Shown here: positions 1-11,741 of the stretch, in pieces
Numbering within the stretch: position 1 is the stretch's first letter
How the letters are laid out: each line of letters begins with the position of its first letter
DNA from: Caballeronia sordidicola
Lineage (GTDB): Bacteria; Pseudomonadota; Gammaproteobacteria; Burkholderiales; Burkholderiaceae
NCBI RefSeq assembly: GCF_002220365.1
Contig: NZ_MTHB01000261.1
Coordinates: forward strand, 1-64,000
DNA: 64,000 nt
Direction of reading: 5' to 3'
Position numbers and translations under genes: made by a program
The notes under the pieces: model-generated
Told to the model about the DNA's origin: nothing
What the model saw: the letters and a program-made list of their open reading frames with translations, nothing else
Database searches by the model: none

Positions 1-144
1 GCGCCATTTGCCTTCCCGCGTCGCCTTCGCAATTCGAATCTGCATCCCTCTCACGTTCCGTTCAACCCGGCGCCAATCTACGGCGTACCAATCGTCCGGC
101 GCGTGGGAAAGCGCAGCTCCGGCCTTTCGACCAGATACTTTCAT
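1..144 (-). CDS. Group II intron reverse transcriptase/maturase, N-terminal 48 codons
   Basis: The minus-strand ATG at 144 opens a frame with no stop before position 1. The encoded start contains W19, W24, RRVERNVRGMQIRIAKA and EGKW, the typical opening of group II intron reverse transcriptases, where an alpha-helical segment precedes RT block 0. The start is supported by AGGAG a few bases upstream (minus-strand context AGGAGAGCAGCATG). The protein should continue with RT, maturase X and perhaps DNA-binding or endonuclease domains outside the window. It would assist splicing and retrohoming of the host intron. The gene lies in what should be intron domain IV. Confidence 0.8.
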   Translation of the reverse strand, partial: MKVSGRKAGAALSHAPDDWYAVDWRRVERNVRGMQIRIAKATREGKWR

Positions 145-189
145 GCTGCTCTCCTACTTGGAAAAGTCCCCAAGCAGAAGGCGCGTCTC

Positions 190-219
190 CCCCAGCGGGG
201 AAGACACACCCCGCTGGGG
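190..219 (-). repeat. Perfect 11-bp inverted repeat in intron domain IV
   Basis: CCCCAGCGGGG at 190-200 and CCCCGCTGGGG at 209-219 are exact inverted copies around an 8-nt loop. The hairpin sits 46 bp upstream of the reverse transcriptase start and outside its ribosome binding site. It could be the basal domain IV stem-loop or a translation-limiting structure. The sequence shows the structure; the role is inferred. Confidence 0.6.
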
Positions 220-1245
220 AACAACAAACACCTCAGTACAGGCGCATGCACCCGTACCTAACCAAGACACAGAGGGTAGTCAGCCGTCTTGCGACGGTAG
301 ACCAGACGGAAGTCTGCCCGCTTTCGCGTGGAGTAATGTCTCAACTCCTATCCGGACCATTACAGCCCGACGTTCGCTTTTTCCGTCCTCCCATACCCGC
401 ACAATCAACAGCGTTCCTCGCGGTTCGCCTGCCAGCCAACTGCACTGGCAACCATACGGGCTTACCACGTTCCCGGCATGTCACACGACTGACTTAGGTT
501 CCACCTCTTCCCCGGCAGTACAACAACGACGTAACCCGAACTTCCAACGAGTTAACCGACTGCACACCATTTTGGTTGATGCCGCGCAGCAGCTTAGGCA
601 CCGCTATAATCACGGGGTTTATCAGTAGTTCACTTACATTAACCATATCAGTCAGCCTAGCTCCTTGACCCCCTCGCTGCTAGGAGTCTCCATCTGTGCG
701 CCTCACGACGCCCATCTGCCCGAACTTCCGGGGGCTACATTGTCAGAAGAGCTTCACACCCCACCGTTGCCAGTGACGCATGTCTTCCTAGGCTACTGCT
801 AGTCGTATAGCAGGTTCACTACCGGTCCCTAACCAGCAAGACCGAGCCGAACCATGACACACCGAGCTTTTCGCTCGTATCGTTGCGAATCCGTTGCAAC
901 AATGTCGCACAGGACCTACAAACTCCATTCCGCTTGGTAGCGGAGGTGAAGCCGCTAACCAGGCGGGGCCTGACGGTAATCAGGTCAAAGCAGGACGATC
1001 ACCAGGCATGCAATCTGGTAGTCGTCGTTAGACGATACCCAGAAATGCCCTACCGGGTACCGTTTCACAAGCATGTATCAGCATTCGGACAGTTGCATAC
1101 AGGACTCGCGCCCCTTCTGATGTCGTACTACCCGATACGGTCGCGGCAGGTGGGATTAGGTTTTTCGCCCAAACCGTTGCCGCTAGTCGATGTCCCTTAC
1201 GTTGGGACGCCCCGGACACGAGCGTGCGTGTCGCACAAAAGTCGT

Positions 1246-1251
1246 TATAGT
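1246..1251 (+). promoter_or_regulatory. Candidate -10 box of the uvrA promoter next to the intron end
   Basis: TATAGT lies 35 bp upstream of the uvrA ATG. At 16-18 bp spacing the -35 region would fall at 1222-1229, inside the putative intron if its 5' end is 1236, and no TTGACA-like hexamer is there. The intron may therefore have separated the -10 box from its original -35 box. No other convincing promoter is seen in the 49 bp left between intron and gene. Confidence 0.35.
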
Positions 1252-1285
1252 AGCAGGTTTAGCCCCCTTACTTTCCGCCCGGTTC

Positions 1286-4159
<2,874 letters not shown>

Positions 4160-4247
4160 CAGATTTGCCCGCACCGCAACAAGGAGCCGCGCGCCGTTCG
4201 GGCCGCGGCAGTCAATAACCCGTTAGCGGCAGGAGACTGAAGGATTC

Positions 4248-5321
4248 ATGGCAAAGCGCAACGAAGCGGCCGAAAACAGGCCCGCTGTCCGGCCCGTCCG
4301 GCTGACGAGCGACATGAGCATGCCGAAGTTGTCGGCGGTCGAAATTGGCAGCTATATCGCCGCGTTCGTCGGTTTGTTCCTCGTGCTGCATTTGCAGTTG
4401 CTCGGCGCGCTGCTGGCGGGGATGCTGGTGTTTCAGCTCGTGCACGCCATCGCGCCCGTGATCGAAAAGACCATGACGAGCGGACGCGCGCGCTGGGTCT
4501 CGGTCGTGATCGTGGCGGCGGTGATCGTGGGAGGGCTGGCGGGCGGGACGATCTTGCTCATCGATCATTTCCAGCGCGACGTTCCAAGCGTCCAGAAGCT
4601 TCTCGATCAGTTGATGAAGCTCACCTCGCATGCCCGCCTGCAGGTGCCCGACTGGATCGCGAACTACCTTCCTGTTGATGCCGAACAGATGAAGGACAAG
4701 GCGACGGAGCTGATGCAAACGCACGCCGCCATGTTGCAGCAGGGCGGAAAAGACGCGGCGCGCGGTTTTGGGCATGTGCTGATCGGCATGATCGTGGGCG
4801 CGATTATCGCGGTGGGAGTGCCGCGGACGACGCATCGCTTGCCGCTTTCTACTGCGCTCGTGACGCGCGTGACGCGCTTTTCAGAGGCGTTTCGGCGGAT
4901 CGTTTTCGCGCAGGTCAAGATTTCCGCGATCAACGCGACGTTCACGGCGTTGTATTTGCTGGTTGCGCTGCCGGTGTTTCACGAGCGGCTGCCGCTGTCG
5001 AAGACACTGGTGATGGTGACGTTCATCGTCGGATTGTTGCCGGTGATCGGCAACCTGGTCTCAAACGCGATTATTGTGGGGATTTCATTGTCGGTGTCCT
5101 TCGGGACGGCCGTGGCATCGCTAGCCTTCCTGATCATCATTCACAAACTCGAATACTTTTTGAATGCGCGGATCATTGGCGGCCAGATCGAGGCGCGCGC
5201 CTGGGAATTGCTGCTGGCCATGCTCGCGATGGAAGCCGCTTTTGGACTGCCCGGGGTAATCGCCGCGCCGATTTTTTATGCTTATCTCAAGCGCGAGCTG
5301 GTTTATTTGAGGCTGGTTTGA
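4248..5321 (+). CDS. AI-2E family (PerM/TqsA-like) transporter
   Basis: A 357-residue polytopic inner-membrane protein of the AI-2E/PerM superfamily. Paired hydrophobic segments occupy about residues 30-75 and 80-110, a soluble amphipathic stretch spans about 115-185, and further helices follow to the C terminus (LYLLVALPVFHERLPL, FIVGLLPVIGNLVSNA, GLPGVIAAPIFYAYLKREL). Family members have been linked to autoinducer-2 efflux or Na+/H+ antiport, and the substrate cannot be read from sequence. It lies 88 bp after uvrA on the same strand, with AGGAG upstream of the start, and faces purU convergently. Confidence 0.85.
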   Translation: MAKRNEAAENRPAVRPVRLTSDMSMPKLSAVEIGSYIAAFVGLFLVLHLQLLGALLAGMLVFQLVHAIAPVIEKTMTSGRARWVSVVIVAAVIVGGLAGGTILLIDHFQRDVPSVQKLLDQLMKLTSHARLQVPDWIANYLPVDAEQMKDKATELMQTHAAMLQQGGKDAARGFGHVLIGMIVGAIIAVGVPRTTHRLPLSTALVTRVTRFSEAFRRIVFAQVKISAINATFTALYLLVALPVFHERLPLSKTLVMVTFIVGLLPVIGNLVSNAIIVGISLSVSFGTAVASLAFLIIIHKLEYFLNARIIGGQIEARAWELLLAMLAMEAAFGLPGVIAAPIFYAYLKRELVYLRLV

Positions 5322-5417
5322 GCGAGGGGTATGGCTCAATCCATCTGACGGTGGACTAAGTAGTTTCGGGCTGGAAGGTCAGCGGCAAATTCCTCTGAAT
5401 CCCAAGCCCAACCTCAC

Positions 5418-6287
5418 CTACTTGAATACCACCGTCTTACTGCCATTCAGCACGATCCGGTGCTCCACGTGCCACCGCACCGCCCGCGCGAGCGTCACGC
5501 ATTCCACGTCGCGCCCGATCGCCGTCAACTGATCCGGTGCCATGCTGTGGTCCACGCGCTCCACTTCCTGCTCGATGATCGGCCCTTCATCAAGGTCCGT
5601 CGTCACATAATGCGCAGTAGCACCAATCAACTTGACGCCCCGATCGAACGCCTGGTAATACGGCTTGGCGCCCTTGAAGCTTGGCAGGAACGAATGGTGA
5701 ATGTTGATCGCCCGGCCATTGAGCGCCGCGCACATTTCCGGCGACAGAATCTGCATATAACGCGCGAGCACGACGAGATCGATCTTGTGCTGATCGACAA
5801 TCTCCAGCACCCGCGCCTCCTGCGAAGCCTTCCCCTCGGGCGTGGATGCGATCAACGGCAGATGATGAAACGGCACGTCATAACTCGCGGCGAGTTGATA
5901 AAAATCCCGATGATTCGAAACGATCGCCGGAATCTCGATGCCTAGTTGGCCGGTGCGATATCGGAACAGCAAATCGTTCAGGCAATGCCCGATCTTCGAC
6001 ACCATGATCATCACGCGCGGTTTAACCGACGCATCGTGCAGTTCCCACTTCATGCCGAATTCATCGGCGAGCGTGCTGAACGAGGTCCGCAACGCAACGA
6101 GACCAGGATCTCCGCCAACTTGCTGGAAGTGCACACGCATGAAAAACTCGCCGGTGTGACTGTCGCCGAATTGCGCGGAATCGAGAATATTGCTGCCGAG
6201 ATCGAACAGGAATCCGGACACGGCATGCACAATGCCTGGACGATCCGGACACGACAACTTCAAGATAAAACTATGTTCGGTCGACAT
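5418..6287 (-). CDS. purU: Formyltetrahydrofolate deformylase
   Basis: PurU hydrolyses 10-formyl-THF to THF and formate, balancing one-carbon pools and supplying formate for purine synthesis. The 289 residues show an N-terminal ACT domain (about 5-85, FILKLSCPDRPGIVHAVSGF) followed by a formyltransferase-fold domain. That domain carries the catalytic Asn-His-Asp arrangement: NIHHSFLPSFKGA around residue 195 and TDLDEGPI around 230. Length fits the family (about 280-290). It is transcribed opposite to the permease with 96 bp between stops; a minus-strand Nudix gene lies 69 bp upstream of its start. Confidence 0.95.
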   Translation of the reverse strand: MSTEHSFILKLSCPDRPGIVHAVSGFLFDLGSNILDSAQFGDSHTGEFFMRVHFQQVGGDPGLVALRTSFSTLADEFGMKWELHDASVKPRVMIMVSKIGHCLNDLLFRYRTGQLGIEIPAIVSNHRDFYQLAASYDVPFHHLPLIASTPEGKASQEARVLEIVDQHKIDLVVLARYMQILSPEMCAALNGRAINIHHSFLPSFKGAKPYYQAFDRGVKLIGATAHYVTTDLDEGPIIEQEVERVDHSMAPDQLTAIGRDVECVTLARAVRWHVEHRIVLNGSKTVVFK

Positions 6288-6356
6288 GAACCGATACTCC
6301 TTTGAGATGTTTCAAAAGCACGTTCAACGCGTGTTTACGGGATGCTCATGGGGTGT

Positions 6357-7202
6357 TCAAACCGCCGGCGGTAAGTAAATCGCCGGCATGCCCTCGCACG
6401 CTTCTTCGTCTATCCACTTTCGGCGCAGCAGGCAATCCAGGGTGGCCAGACTGGCATCGACCGTCATTGCGCCTTCCTCAATCCATCGTGCGACTTCATC
6501 AATACGCGCGAGCCGATGTTCGCCCACTTCGCCATCCTGATTGCGCGGCGCGAAATCGACGGGCAAGCTCAGGTCGAAAACGAAGATCAGCTCTGCCTGC
6601 GTGCCTTCGGGCAGCGATTGCAGCACGTGGAATTCGCGCCCGCGTACGGCCTTGGCAGCAAGCTCCCGCTGCATGCCCGCTTCTTCCCAGCACTCCTTCA
6701 CGAGCGTTTCCTCGATCCCCATCCCCCAGCCAACACCGCCTGCCACCACGTTATCGAGCATGCCCGGATCGGTCGCTTTTGTTTCGCTGCGCCGGGCGAT
6801 CCAGAGCTGCGGCGCGCGGCCTGGCTCTTCGACAATACCGTTCAGATGGACGGCGTACGTCATTGTGCCGAAGAACCGCGACGCGGCGCGCTCGATGAAC
6901 GCAAGCGGTTCGGCGTCGAAGGCATTGCGAATGGCGTAGGTTTCGTTGCGCCAGCCGGCGATGCGGCCGTCGGCGGCCAGCATGCCAATGACTGCGCCGA
7001 GCGCGGCGCTGCGCGCGTTGAGATTGGAGAAGGTGTCGGCGAGACGGATCGACGTTTGATCGATATGAAACACGTCCGGCCATGCGCGCAGCGCGGGCGC
7101 GTCGGTTCGGCGAATCCAGCCCACCCGTTCACGGTCGATGTAAAACGGCAGGTGCGCCGAAGCATCGAAACGACGCGCGGCGACGATAGCAGGCAAGCTC
7201 AT
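6357..7202 (-). CDS. Nudix hydrolase with N-terminal DUF4743-type domain
   Basis: A 281-residue protein of the class annotated as thiamin-pyrophosphokinase-related Nudix hydrolases. Residues 1 to about 115 form the DUF4743-like region (DRERVGWIRR, RNETYAIRN). The Nudix box follows near 155-180 (GGVGWGMGIEETLVKECWEE), in which the usual REUXEE arginine is a lysine (KECWEE). The family hydrolyses nucleoside-diphosphate-linked compounds; fungal and plant relatives act on oxidised thiamine diphosphates, but the substrate here is unknown. It precedes purU on the same strand and may be cotranscribed. Confidence is high for the family, low for the substrate. Confidence 0.85.
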   Translation of the reverse strand: MSLPAIVAARRFDASAHLPFYIDRERVGWIRRTDAPALRAWPDVFHIDQTSIRLADTFSNLNARSAALGAVIGMLAADGRIAGWRNETYAIRNAFDAEPLAFIERAASRFFGTMTYAVHLNGIVEEPGRAPQLWIARRSETKATDPGMLDNVVAGGVGWGMGIEETLVKECWEEAGMQRELAAKAVRGREFHVLQSLPEGTQAELIFVFDLSLPVDFAPRNQDGEVGEHRLARIDEVARWIEEGAMTVDASLATLDCLLRRKWIDEEACEGMPAIYLPPAV

Positions 7203-7342
7203 GATGGGCTCCGGCGGCGGAAAGCCGGAAATTGTACAGGGGGTTTCGTCAGCTGCAGGTCGTGGTTTGAGGGTCGGGAATCGAGATCAAGGCCGCGAAC
7301 ACGCCGAAGCAATCCCGCGCCAGAACGAGAACTGAACGCCGC

Positions 7343-7957
7343 TTAATCCTTAAACGCCACGCGAATCCCCAGCCCGATGAACGTCGCCCCAGCCAACCGG
7401 TCGAGCCACACCCCTACCTTCGGACGCCGCTTCAAATAAGCCCCAATCATTCCGGCGGCAACGCCAAAAACCGAGAACACCGCCACCGTCTGCAACATGA
7501 ACACGCCGCCAAGCTCGAACATCTGCAACATGACGCTTTGCCCGCCATGCGGATTAACGAACTGCGGCAGGAACACGATAAAAAACAGCGTCACTTTCGG
7601 ATTCAGCAAATTGCCGATCACACTCTGCCGAAACACCACAGCCAATGGCTGACCAGGCCGCTCGTGCGCACTTGACAAACCCTTGCTACGAATCGCCTTG
7701 ATGCCAATCCAGATCAGATAAGCAGCGCCCGCCAGCTTGACCGCTTCAAACGCCATCGGGGAGGACTTGAGCAAGGCTGCCACCCCGAGCGCGGCAAGCG
7801 TGGTGTGGAACGAAATGCCGGCGGCAAATCCAAGCGCCGCAACCAGCCCAGCCGCGCGCCCCTGCGAAATGCCACGCGCGAGCACCTGGAGATTGTCCGG
7901 ACCGGGCGCCACGGTAATAGCCATGGAAGCCGCGAGAAACAAAAGGAAATTAGGCAT
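7343..7957 (-). CDS. LysE/RhtB family amino acid exporter
   Basis: A 204-residue inner-membrane protein with about six hydrophobic segments. The family hallmark APGPDNLQVLARGISQGRAAG lies after the first helix, and conserved NLLNPKVTLFFIVFLPQFV sits mid-protein. RhtB/LysE proteins export threonine, homoserine, lysine or leucine by proton antiport; the substrate here is not predictable. It lies 21 bp downstream of apt on the same strand, so cotranscription is likely. The 140 bp before the Nudix gene holds no clear terminator. Confidence 0.88.
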   Translation of the reverse strand: MPNFLLFLAASMAITVAPGPDNLQVLARGISQGRAAGLVAALGFAAGISFHTTLAALGVAALLKSSPMAFEAVKLAGAAYLIWIGIKAIRSKGLSSAHERPGQPLAVVFRQSVIGNLLNPKVTLFFIVFLPQFVNPHGGQSVMLQMFELGGVFMLQTVAVFSVFGVAAGMIGAYLKRRPKVGVWLDRLAGATFIGLGIRVAFKD

Positions 7958-7978
7958 GGGTGAAAGAATCCGGAGAAG

Positions 7979-8554
7979 TTAATGGCCGCTAAATTCGCAG
8001 ACTGTATAAAGCGGCAGACCCGACTCGCGCAGAAGTGTCGACCCGCCGAGCTCCGGCAAGTCGATAATCGCAGTCCCCTCGACCACCACCGCACCAAGCC
8101 GTTCGAGCAGCATCTTGCCGGCCATCATCGTGCCGCCGGTCGCAATCAGGTCGTCAACCAGCACCACCCGCTCGCCCGGCTTGCACGCATCTTCGTGGAT
8201 TTCGACGGTCGCGCTGCCATATTCAAGTTCATACGATTGCGACAACGTCCTGAACGGCAACTTGCCCTTCTTGCGGATCGGCACGAATCCCAGGCTCAAT
8301 TCGTAAGCGAGAATCGGCCCGATGATAAAACCACGCGCATCAAGCCCGGCGATCGTGTCGATTCGTGCATCTATATAGCGCTGCACCAGCAGGTCGATCA
8401 GCGTACGCAACGCGCGCCTATCCTGCAAAACCGGCGTGATATCGCGAAACTGCACACCGGGCTGCGGCCAGTCGGGCACAGTGCGAATCCGCTCGCGGAT
8501 AAAACCGGCAGGATTGGATAAATTCGGTACTGAGGGCGCTGCGAACTCAGGCAT
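7979..8554 (-). CDS. apt: Adenine phosphoribosyltransferase
   Basis: Apt converts adenine and PRPP to AMP in purine salvage. The 191-residue protein carries the PRPP-binding motif VVLVDDLIATGGTM around residues 130-143, the flexible-loop and base-recognition regions GLDARGFIIGP and RKKGKLPF, and the type I PRTase core. It is slightly longer at the N terminus than the E. coli enzyme, as is usual in Burkholderia. It follows the antiporter gene by 22 bp on the same strand and precedes the RhtB exporter. Confidence 0.96.
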   Translation of the reverse strand: MPEFAAPSVPNLSNPAGFIRERIRTVPDWPQPGVQFRDITPVLQDRRALRTLIDLLVQRYIDARIDTIAGLDARGFIIGPILAYELSLGFVPIRKKGKLPFRTLSQSYELEYGSATVEIHEDACKPGERVVLVDDLIATGGTMMAGKMLLERLGAVVVEGTAIIDLPELGGSTLLRESGLPLYTVCEFSGH

Positions 8555-8576
8555 GTTTGGTGTCTCCTGGAAAACG

Positions 8577-10577
8577 TCAGGCTACCGCGCCCGCACGGCG
8601 ATTGCGCGACAGCCGTTCTTCCGCCTGCTGCAGCGCCTCGGGCAATCCGCGCAGCACCACAATGTCGCTCGCCCGCAGCTTGGTGTCCGGATCGGGCGCC
8701 ACGCCTCGAATTCCGTGCCGGCGAATGGCTGTCACTTCCACCCCGTCGCCCACCAGCCCGAGCTCGTCGAGCGTACGGCCGACCGCGTCGGCGTTTTCGT
8801 CGACGGGAACCGATTGTAGCCGGACCTGCTCGCGACGCTCATCGTCGTCCTCATCCGCTCCGTGAAAATAACCGCGCAGCATGCTGTAACGCTCGTCGCG
8901 CATCTCTTCCACGCGCCGGACCACGCGCCGCATCGGCACGCCCATCAGTACCAGCGTATGCGACGCCAGCATCAAACTTCCTTCCACGATTTCCGGAATC
9001 ACTTCCGTCGCGCCCGATGCAATCAGCTTTTCCAGATCGGCGTCATCGACCGTACGCACGATGGTGGGCAACGTGGGCTCGAGCTCGTGGATGCTGTGCA
9101 GCACGCGCAATGCGGACGGCGTGTTCGCGAAGGTGATCGCGACCGTGGCCGCTCGATGTATGCCGGCTGCGACCAGCGCCTCGCGCCGCCCGGCATCGCC
9201 GTACACCACGCTTTCACCCGCCGCCGCCGCTGCCGCGACGCGATCGGGGTCCAGGTCGAGCGCGACGTACGACAACCCCTCGTGTTCCAGCATCCGCGCC
9301 AGATTTTGCCCCGCCCGGCCGTAGCCGCAGATGATCACGTGGCCACTCTGCTTGATGCTCTGCGTTGCAATGCGCGTCATTTGCAACGACTGCCGCAACC
9401 ATTCAGTGGATGAAAGCCGCAGCACGATCCGGTCGGCGTTCTGGATGATGAACGGCGCGGCCAGCATGGAAAGCAGCATCGACGAAAGGATGGCTTGCAG
9501 CAGTACCGGCTCGACCAGATGTTTATCGAGGATCAGGTTCAGCAGCACAAAACCGAATTCGCCGGCCTGCGCGAGGTTGAGGCCGGTACGCATCGCCACG
9601 CCCGGCGGCGAGCCGAACAGCCGCGCGAGACCGGTGATCATCACGGCTTTCAGCAGGATCGGCAGGAAGAAAAACGACGCCACGAGAAACGGGTGTTCCC
9701 AGATCACGCGCGGATTGAGCAGCATGCCGGTGGTCACGAAAAACAGCCCGAGCAGCACGTCGCGGAACGGCTTGATGTCCTCTTCCACCTGATGCCGGTA
9801 AGGCGTTTCCGCGATCAGCATGCCCGCGATAAACGCGCCGAGCGCGAGCGAAAGGCCGAATTTATCGGTAATGAACGCCGCGCCCAGCGTGACCAGCAGC
9901 AGGTTCAGCATGAACAGTTCTTGCGAGCGCCGGCGCGCGACAATATTGAACCAGCGCGTCATGAACTTCTGGCCGATGAACAGCAGCACCGTCAACGCGA
10001 CCACGATCTTGATCGCTGCGAGCGCCAGCCAAAATGCCAGTTCCTTAGAATTGCCGTTGCCGAACGCGGCAATGATGATCAGCAGCGGCACCACTGCCAG
10101 ATCCTGGAACAGCAGCACGCCGAAGATGTTGCGGCCATGCTCGGATTCCAGTTCAAGCCGTTCGGCCAGCATTTTGGAAACGATGGCGGTGGACGACATC
10201 GACAACGCGCCGCCCAGCGCGATGCTCGCCTCCCACGACATGCCCGTCCAGAAATTCGCGATCCACCCGAACAGCAACGCCAGCGCAATCGTCCCGGCCA
10301 CCTGGCTCGCGCCGAGGCCGAACACAATCCGTCGCATCGACCTCAATTTCGATAACGAGAATTCAAGCCCGATGGAAAACATCAGGAACACAACACCGAA
10401 TTCGGCCAGATGCTGCGCGCGTTCGCTATCCGGCGCGATGCCGGCGGCGTGCGGTCCGACAATGATCCCGACCGCCAGGTAGCCCAACATGGGCGGCAGG
10501 TTGAAAAAGCGGAATACGACGACCCCTGCCACTGAACACAGCAGCAACAGCAACGTCATTTCAAGCGGGGAAGTCAT
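8577..10577 (-). CDS. Monovalent cation:proton antiporter-2 (KefB/YbaL-like) with RCK domain
   Basis: A 666-residue CPA2 antiporter. The first about 390 residues are strongly hydrophobic with Na+/H+ exchanger motifs (NLPPMLGYLAVGIIVGPHA, FSIGLEFSLSKL, GGALSMSSTAIVSKML). A TrkA-N Rossmann domain follows from about 415 (HVIICGYGRAGQNLARML), and the C terminus resembles TrkA-C. Such proteins couple K+ or Na+ movement to protons and can be nucleotide- or thiol-gated. The frame extends upstream to 11015, but that part overlaps kdsD antisense and lacks family similarity. I chose the ATG at 10577 (MTSPLEMTLLLLL). The neighbour kdsD is divergent. Confidence 0.92.
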   Translation of the reverse strand: MTSPLEMTLLLLLCSVAGVVVFRFFNLPPMLGYLAVGIIVGPHAAGIAPDSERAQHLAEFGVVFLMFSIGLEFSLSKLRSMRRIVFGLGASQVAGTIALALLFGWIANFWTGMSWEASIALGGALSMSSTAIVSKMLAERLELESEHGRNIFGVLLFQDLAVVPLLIIIAAFGNGNSKELAFWLALAAIKIVVALTVLLFIGQKFMTRWFNIVARRRSQELFMLNLLLVTLGAAFITDKFGLSLALGAFIAGMLIAETPYRHQVEEDIKPFRDVLLGLFFVTTGMLLNPRVIWEHPFLVASFFFLPILLKAVMITGLARLFGSPPGVAMRTGLNLAQAGEFGFVLLNLILDKHLVEPVLLQAILSSMLLSMLAAPFIIQNADRIVLRLSSTEWLRQSLQMTRIATQSIKQSGHVIICGYGRAGQNLARMLEHEGLSYVALDLDPDRVAAAAAAGESVVYGDAGRREALVAAGIHRAATVAITFANTPSALRVLHSIHELEPTLPTIVRTVDDADLEKLIASGATEVIPEIVEGSLMLASHTLVLMGVPMRRVVRRVEEMRDERYSMLRGYFHGADEDDDERREQVRLQSVPVDENADAVGRTLDELGLVGDGVEVTAIRRHGIRGVAPDPDTKLRASDIVVLRGLPEALQQAEERLSRNRRAGAVA

Positions 10578-10745
10578 CCGTCTAGCGTCCTCGTTTGTCG
10601 GCGGATGGCGGCTCGGGGAGCACATCCGGATCTTGTGTTTTTTAACGCGCGAGCGCGTTGCGCGCAACAAAACACACGGCCTTGCGGGGGCGGATGAGCG
10701 GCTGAAGGCCGCCCCGGGTCCGGCGCGGCGCAAAGATGCCTTTGT

Positions 10746-10751
10746 TATACT
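10746..10751 (+). promoter_or_regulatory. Candidate -10 box immediately before kdsD
   Basis: TATACT ends six bases before the kdsD ATG at 10758, and no Shine-Dalgarno sequence precedes that ATG. If this is the -10 box, transcription would start at or within a base of the AUG, giving a leaderless mRNA. The -35 region at 10723-10728 is GC-rich and unlike TTGACA, so confidence is limited. Confidence 0.35.
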
Positions 10752-10757
10752 TCGCGC

Positions 10758-11741
10758 ATGATAGCGAAAATCAATGGCGACCGGGCTCTCGCGCTGGCTC
10801 GCACCGTGCTCGAAATTGAAGCCGACGCTGTGCGCGGCCTGTCCGCACAACTCGACGACAACTTCACCGGCGCCGTCGAATTCCTGCTCGGATGCAAGGG
10901 CCGCGTGGTGGTATCGGGTATCGGCAAATCCGGGCATATCGCCCGCAAGTTCGCGGCTACGCTCGCGAGCACGGGCACGCCCGGCTTCTTCGTTCATCCG
11001 GCCGAAGCGAGCCACGGCGACCTCGGCATGGTGACCGCCGACGACGTGTTCATCGCCTTGTCGAACTCGGGCGAAACCTCGGAACTCGTTGCCATTCTGC
11101 CCATCATCAAGCGCCTCGGGGCAAAATTGATCGCCATCACCGGGCGGCCGGAATCAAGCCTCGCGAAACTGGCCGACGTGCACCTGAATGCGCACGTCGA
11201 CAAAGAAGCCTGCCCGATGAATCTCTCCCCGACCGCCAGTACAACGGCCGTGCTTGCATTGAGCGACGCGCTCGCGGTCGCCGTCCTCGACGCCCGCGGT
11301 TTCGGCCCCGAGGACTTCGCGCGCTCGCATCCGGGCGGCGCACTCGGCCGGCGCCTGCTCACTTATGTACGCGACGTGATGCGCGTCGGGCCGGAAGTGC
11401 CGGAAGTGCCACTGAACGCCACCGTCTCCGACGCCCTCTTCCAGATCACCGACAAGCGCATGGGCATGACGGCCGTGGTCAACGAAAAGCGTCATGTTGA
11501 AGGCATCTTCACCGACGGCGACCTGCGCCGGATTCTTCAGCGCGACGGCGATTTCCGCGCGCTGCCGCTGATCGATGTCATGACGCGTAATCCGCGCACG
11601 ATCGGTCCGGACCATCTCGCGGTGGAAGCTGTGGAACTGATGGAGCGTTATCGCATCAATCAGATGCTGGTCGTCGACGAAAACGCGATCCTGATCGGCG
11701 CCCTGAACATGCACGACCTCTTTTCCAACAAGGTAATCTGA
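10758..11741 (+). CDS. kdsD: D-arabinose 5-phosphate isomerase
   Basis: KdsD interconverts ribulose 5-phosphate and arabinose 5-phosphate, the first committed step toward Kdo for LPS. The 327 residues contain an N-terminal SIS domain (GIGKSGHIARKFAATLAS near 55, followed by HPAEASHGDLGMV and SNSGETSE) and two CBS domains from about 205 to the end (DVMTRNPRTIGPDHLAVEAV). Length and order match KdsD/KpsF. Its stop TGA shares its last base with the ATG of kdsC, giving tight translational coupling. It heads the kdsD-kdsC-lptC-lptA-lptB group. Confidence 0.95.
   Translation: MIAKINGDRALALARTVLEIEADAVRGLSAQLDDNFTGAVEFLLGCKGRVVVSGIGKSGHIARKFAATLASTGTPGFFVHPAEASHGDLGMVTADDVFIALSNSGETSELVAILPIIKRLGAKLIAITGRPESSLAKLADVHLNAHVDKEACPMNLSPTASTTAVLALSDALAVAVLDARGFGPEDFARSHPGGALGRRLLTYVRDVMRVGPEVPEVPLNATVSDALFQITDKRMGMTAVVNEKRHVEGIFTDGDLRRILQRDGDFRALPLIDVMTRNPRTIGPDHLAVEAVELMERYRINQMLVVDENAILIGALNMHDLFSNKVI

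Larger units (their letters stand above)
1..1236 (-). mobile_element. Group II intron, 5' portion, truncated by the window edge
   Basis: Read on the minus strand, the element can begin at 1236 with GTGCGAC, matching the group II 5' consensus GUGYG. It runs through about 1.1 kb of GC-rich, helix-rich DNA without a convincing ORF and then enters a reverse transcriptase gene at 144. Local pairings fit ribozyme domains, for example GCGGCA at 1143-1148 with TGCCGC at 1178-1183, enclosing GGTTT at 1159-1163 with AAACC at 1171-1175. Domains V and VI and the 3' end lie left of the window. The RT start identifies the element; the exact 5' boundary is less sure because a second GTGCGAC occurs at 910-904 on the same strand. 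Confidence 0.78.

Noticed and set aside
8..628. 206-residue plus-strand frame inside the intron
   Set aside because: Overlaps the ribozyme region and the reverse transcriptase start on the other strand; no domain.
1190..1285. 32-residue N-terminal extension of UvrA
   Set aside because: Crosses the intron boundary and is not part of the UvrA family; the ATG at 1286 gives the standard start.
10578..11015. 146-residue N-terminal extension of the KefB-like antiporter
   Set aside because: Lies antisense over kdsD and has no similarity to CPA2 proteins; a good Met start occurs at 10577.
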